A stretch of DNA of 6,844 nucleotides from the NCBI RefSeq assembly GCF_035277725.1, contig NZ_DATEJY010000266.1, positions 1 to 6,844 of the forward strand, written 5' to 3'. Below are positions 6,647 through 6,844 of the stretch, piece by piece (position 1 is the first letter of the stretch; each line of letters starts with the position of its first letter). Under the pieces are notes generated by a model. That model was not told where the DNA came from, ran no database searches, and saw nothing but the letters and a program-made list of their open reading frames with translations. Made by a program: the position numbers and the translations under genes. The stretch is from Dyella_B sp035277725 (GTDB lineage: Bacteria > Pseudomonadota > Gammaproteobacteria > Xanthomonadales > Rhodanobacteraceae).

Positions 6647-6728
6647 GTAGGCTGGGATGAAATCCCAGCATCGCCATGCCTGTCCATGCGGGGATTTCAT
6701 CCCAGCCTCCAATTTCATCCCAGCCCAC
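6647..6728. repeat. REP cluster, variant family (copy 3), with an extra half unit
   Basis: The first unit, 6647-6669 on plus, has a GTAG head, stem GCTGGGAT, loop GAA and stem ATCCCAGC. The second, 6688-6710 on minus, has one stem change (GCGGGGAT) and a GGAG head. A third partial copy at 6712-6728 repeats ATTTCATCCCAGCC 18 nt further on, with a GTGG head. The sequence is related to the other two REP pairs but not identical. It follows the hydrolase stop codon by 12 nt and may mark the 3' end of that transcript. Confidence 0.88.
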
Positions 6729-6745
6729 GGGATATGACCCGGCTT

Positions 6746-6775
6746 GTTACAACCGGCCTTCGCTGGCGTTATCCT
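6746..6775 (+). promoter_or_regulatory. Weak candidate promoter for the downstream gene
   Basis: GTTACA (6746-6751) and TATCCT (6770-6775) match -35 and -10 consensus at four of six positions each, with an 18-nt spacer. The predicted start near 6782 would give a leader of about 50 nt. Placed mainly because a promoter is expected between the REP cluster and the next gene; the match alone is weak. Confidence 0.28.
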
Positions 6776-6820
6776 TGCCGGCCGTAGCCCTCCTGGGCAT
6801 CCGTACTCCGCAGAACCCTC

Positions 6821-6826
6821 AAGGAA
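6821..6826 (+). promoter_or_regulatory. Ribosome binding site AAGGAA
   Basis: A good Shine-Dalgarno match lies 5 nt before ATG 6832. It is the clearest ribosome site in the window and is what supports calling a gene start there. Confidence 0.75.
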
Positions 6827-6831
6827 TACCC

Positions 6832-6844
6832 ATGGCCATCAATG
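6832..6844 (+). CDS. Start of an unidentified gene (partial, 3' end missing)
   Basis: ATG 6832 follows a strong ribosome binding site and opens the peptide Met-Ala-Ile-Asn before the window ends. Four codons are too few to assign any function. The 197-nt gap from the hydrolase, with a REP cluster in it, suggests a separate transcription unit. Confidence 0.6.

Noticed and set aside
4700..6718. Open minus-strand frame continuing upstream of the response regulator for about 670 codons
   Set aside because: It runs antisense to the well-identified oligomer hydrolase, is rich in Arg, His and Gln, and has no domain signatures. The regulator's own family start is at 4699.
617..6728. CRISPR array from the recurring 24-nt palindromes
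   Set aside because: The units are inverted pairs scattered kilobases apart at gene ends, not regularly spaced direct repeats with unique spacers, and no cas gene is present.
1..6844. tRNA, rRNA, riboswitch, insertion sequence or transposase gene
   Set aside because: No supporting structure or coding motif was seen; the only mobile-type DNA is the REP elements, and no RAYT gene is in the window.

Overview
The window is GC-rich, densely coded proteobacterial DNA. Its GTAG-headed extragenic palindromes, gene style and codon use point to a gammaproteobacterium of the Xanthomonadales/Lysobacterales, perhaps a Rhodanobacteraceae member such as Dyella, Rhodanobacter or Luteibacter. That placement is inference; no rRNA or other marker gene is present.

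Layout from left to right: (1) positions 1-616 hold the C-terminal part of a secreted poly(3-hydroxybutyrate) (PHB) depolymerase with a type 2, circularly permuted catalytic domain. (2) 617-693 is an inverted pair of REP palindromes. (3) 702-3983 is a 1093-residue hybrid sensor kinase in the order SLC5 transporter-like membrane domain, STAC linker, PAS, HisKA/HATPase, receiver. (4) 3980-4052 is a second REP pair that supplies the stop codons of both converging genes. (5) 4049-4699, minus strand, is a NarL/LuxR-type response regulator. (6) 4700-4801 is a 102-bp divergent promoter region with a GTAC-N4-GTAC palindrome and promoter elements for both sides. (7) 4802-6634 is an exported 3-hydroxybutyrate oligomer hydrolase. 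(8) 6635-6831 is a gap with a third, more degenerate REP cluster and the ribosome binding site of a following gene. (9) 6832-6844 is the first four codons of that gene.

The genes make functional sense together. The depolymerase cuts extracellular PHB to oligomers and the oligomer hydrolase cuts these to 3-hydroxybutyrate. Between the two lies a two-component pair resembling CrbS/CrbR (MxtR/ErdR in Pseudomonas), a system known for controlling acetate and other short-chain carbon use through acetyl-CoA synthetase. A working hypothesis is that the pair senses a product of PHB breakdown and controls the hydrolase from the shared promoter region. The gene identities are well supported by sequence motifs; the regulatory link is inference from position and from the promoter layout.

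The other notable theme is repeats. REP hairpins abut or closely follow all four gene ends in the window, and two stop codons lie inside REP heads.
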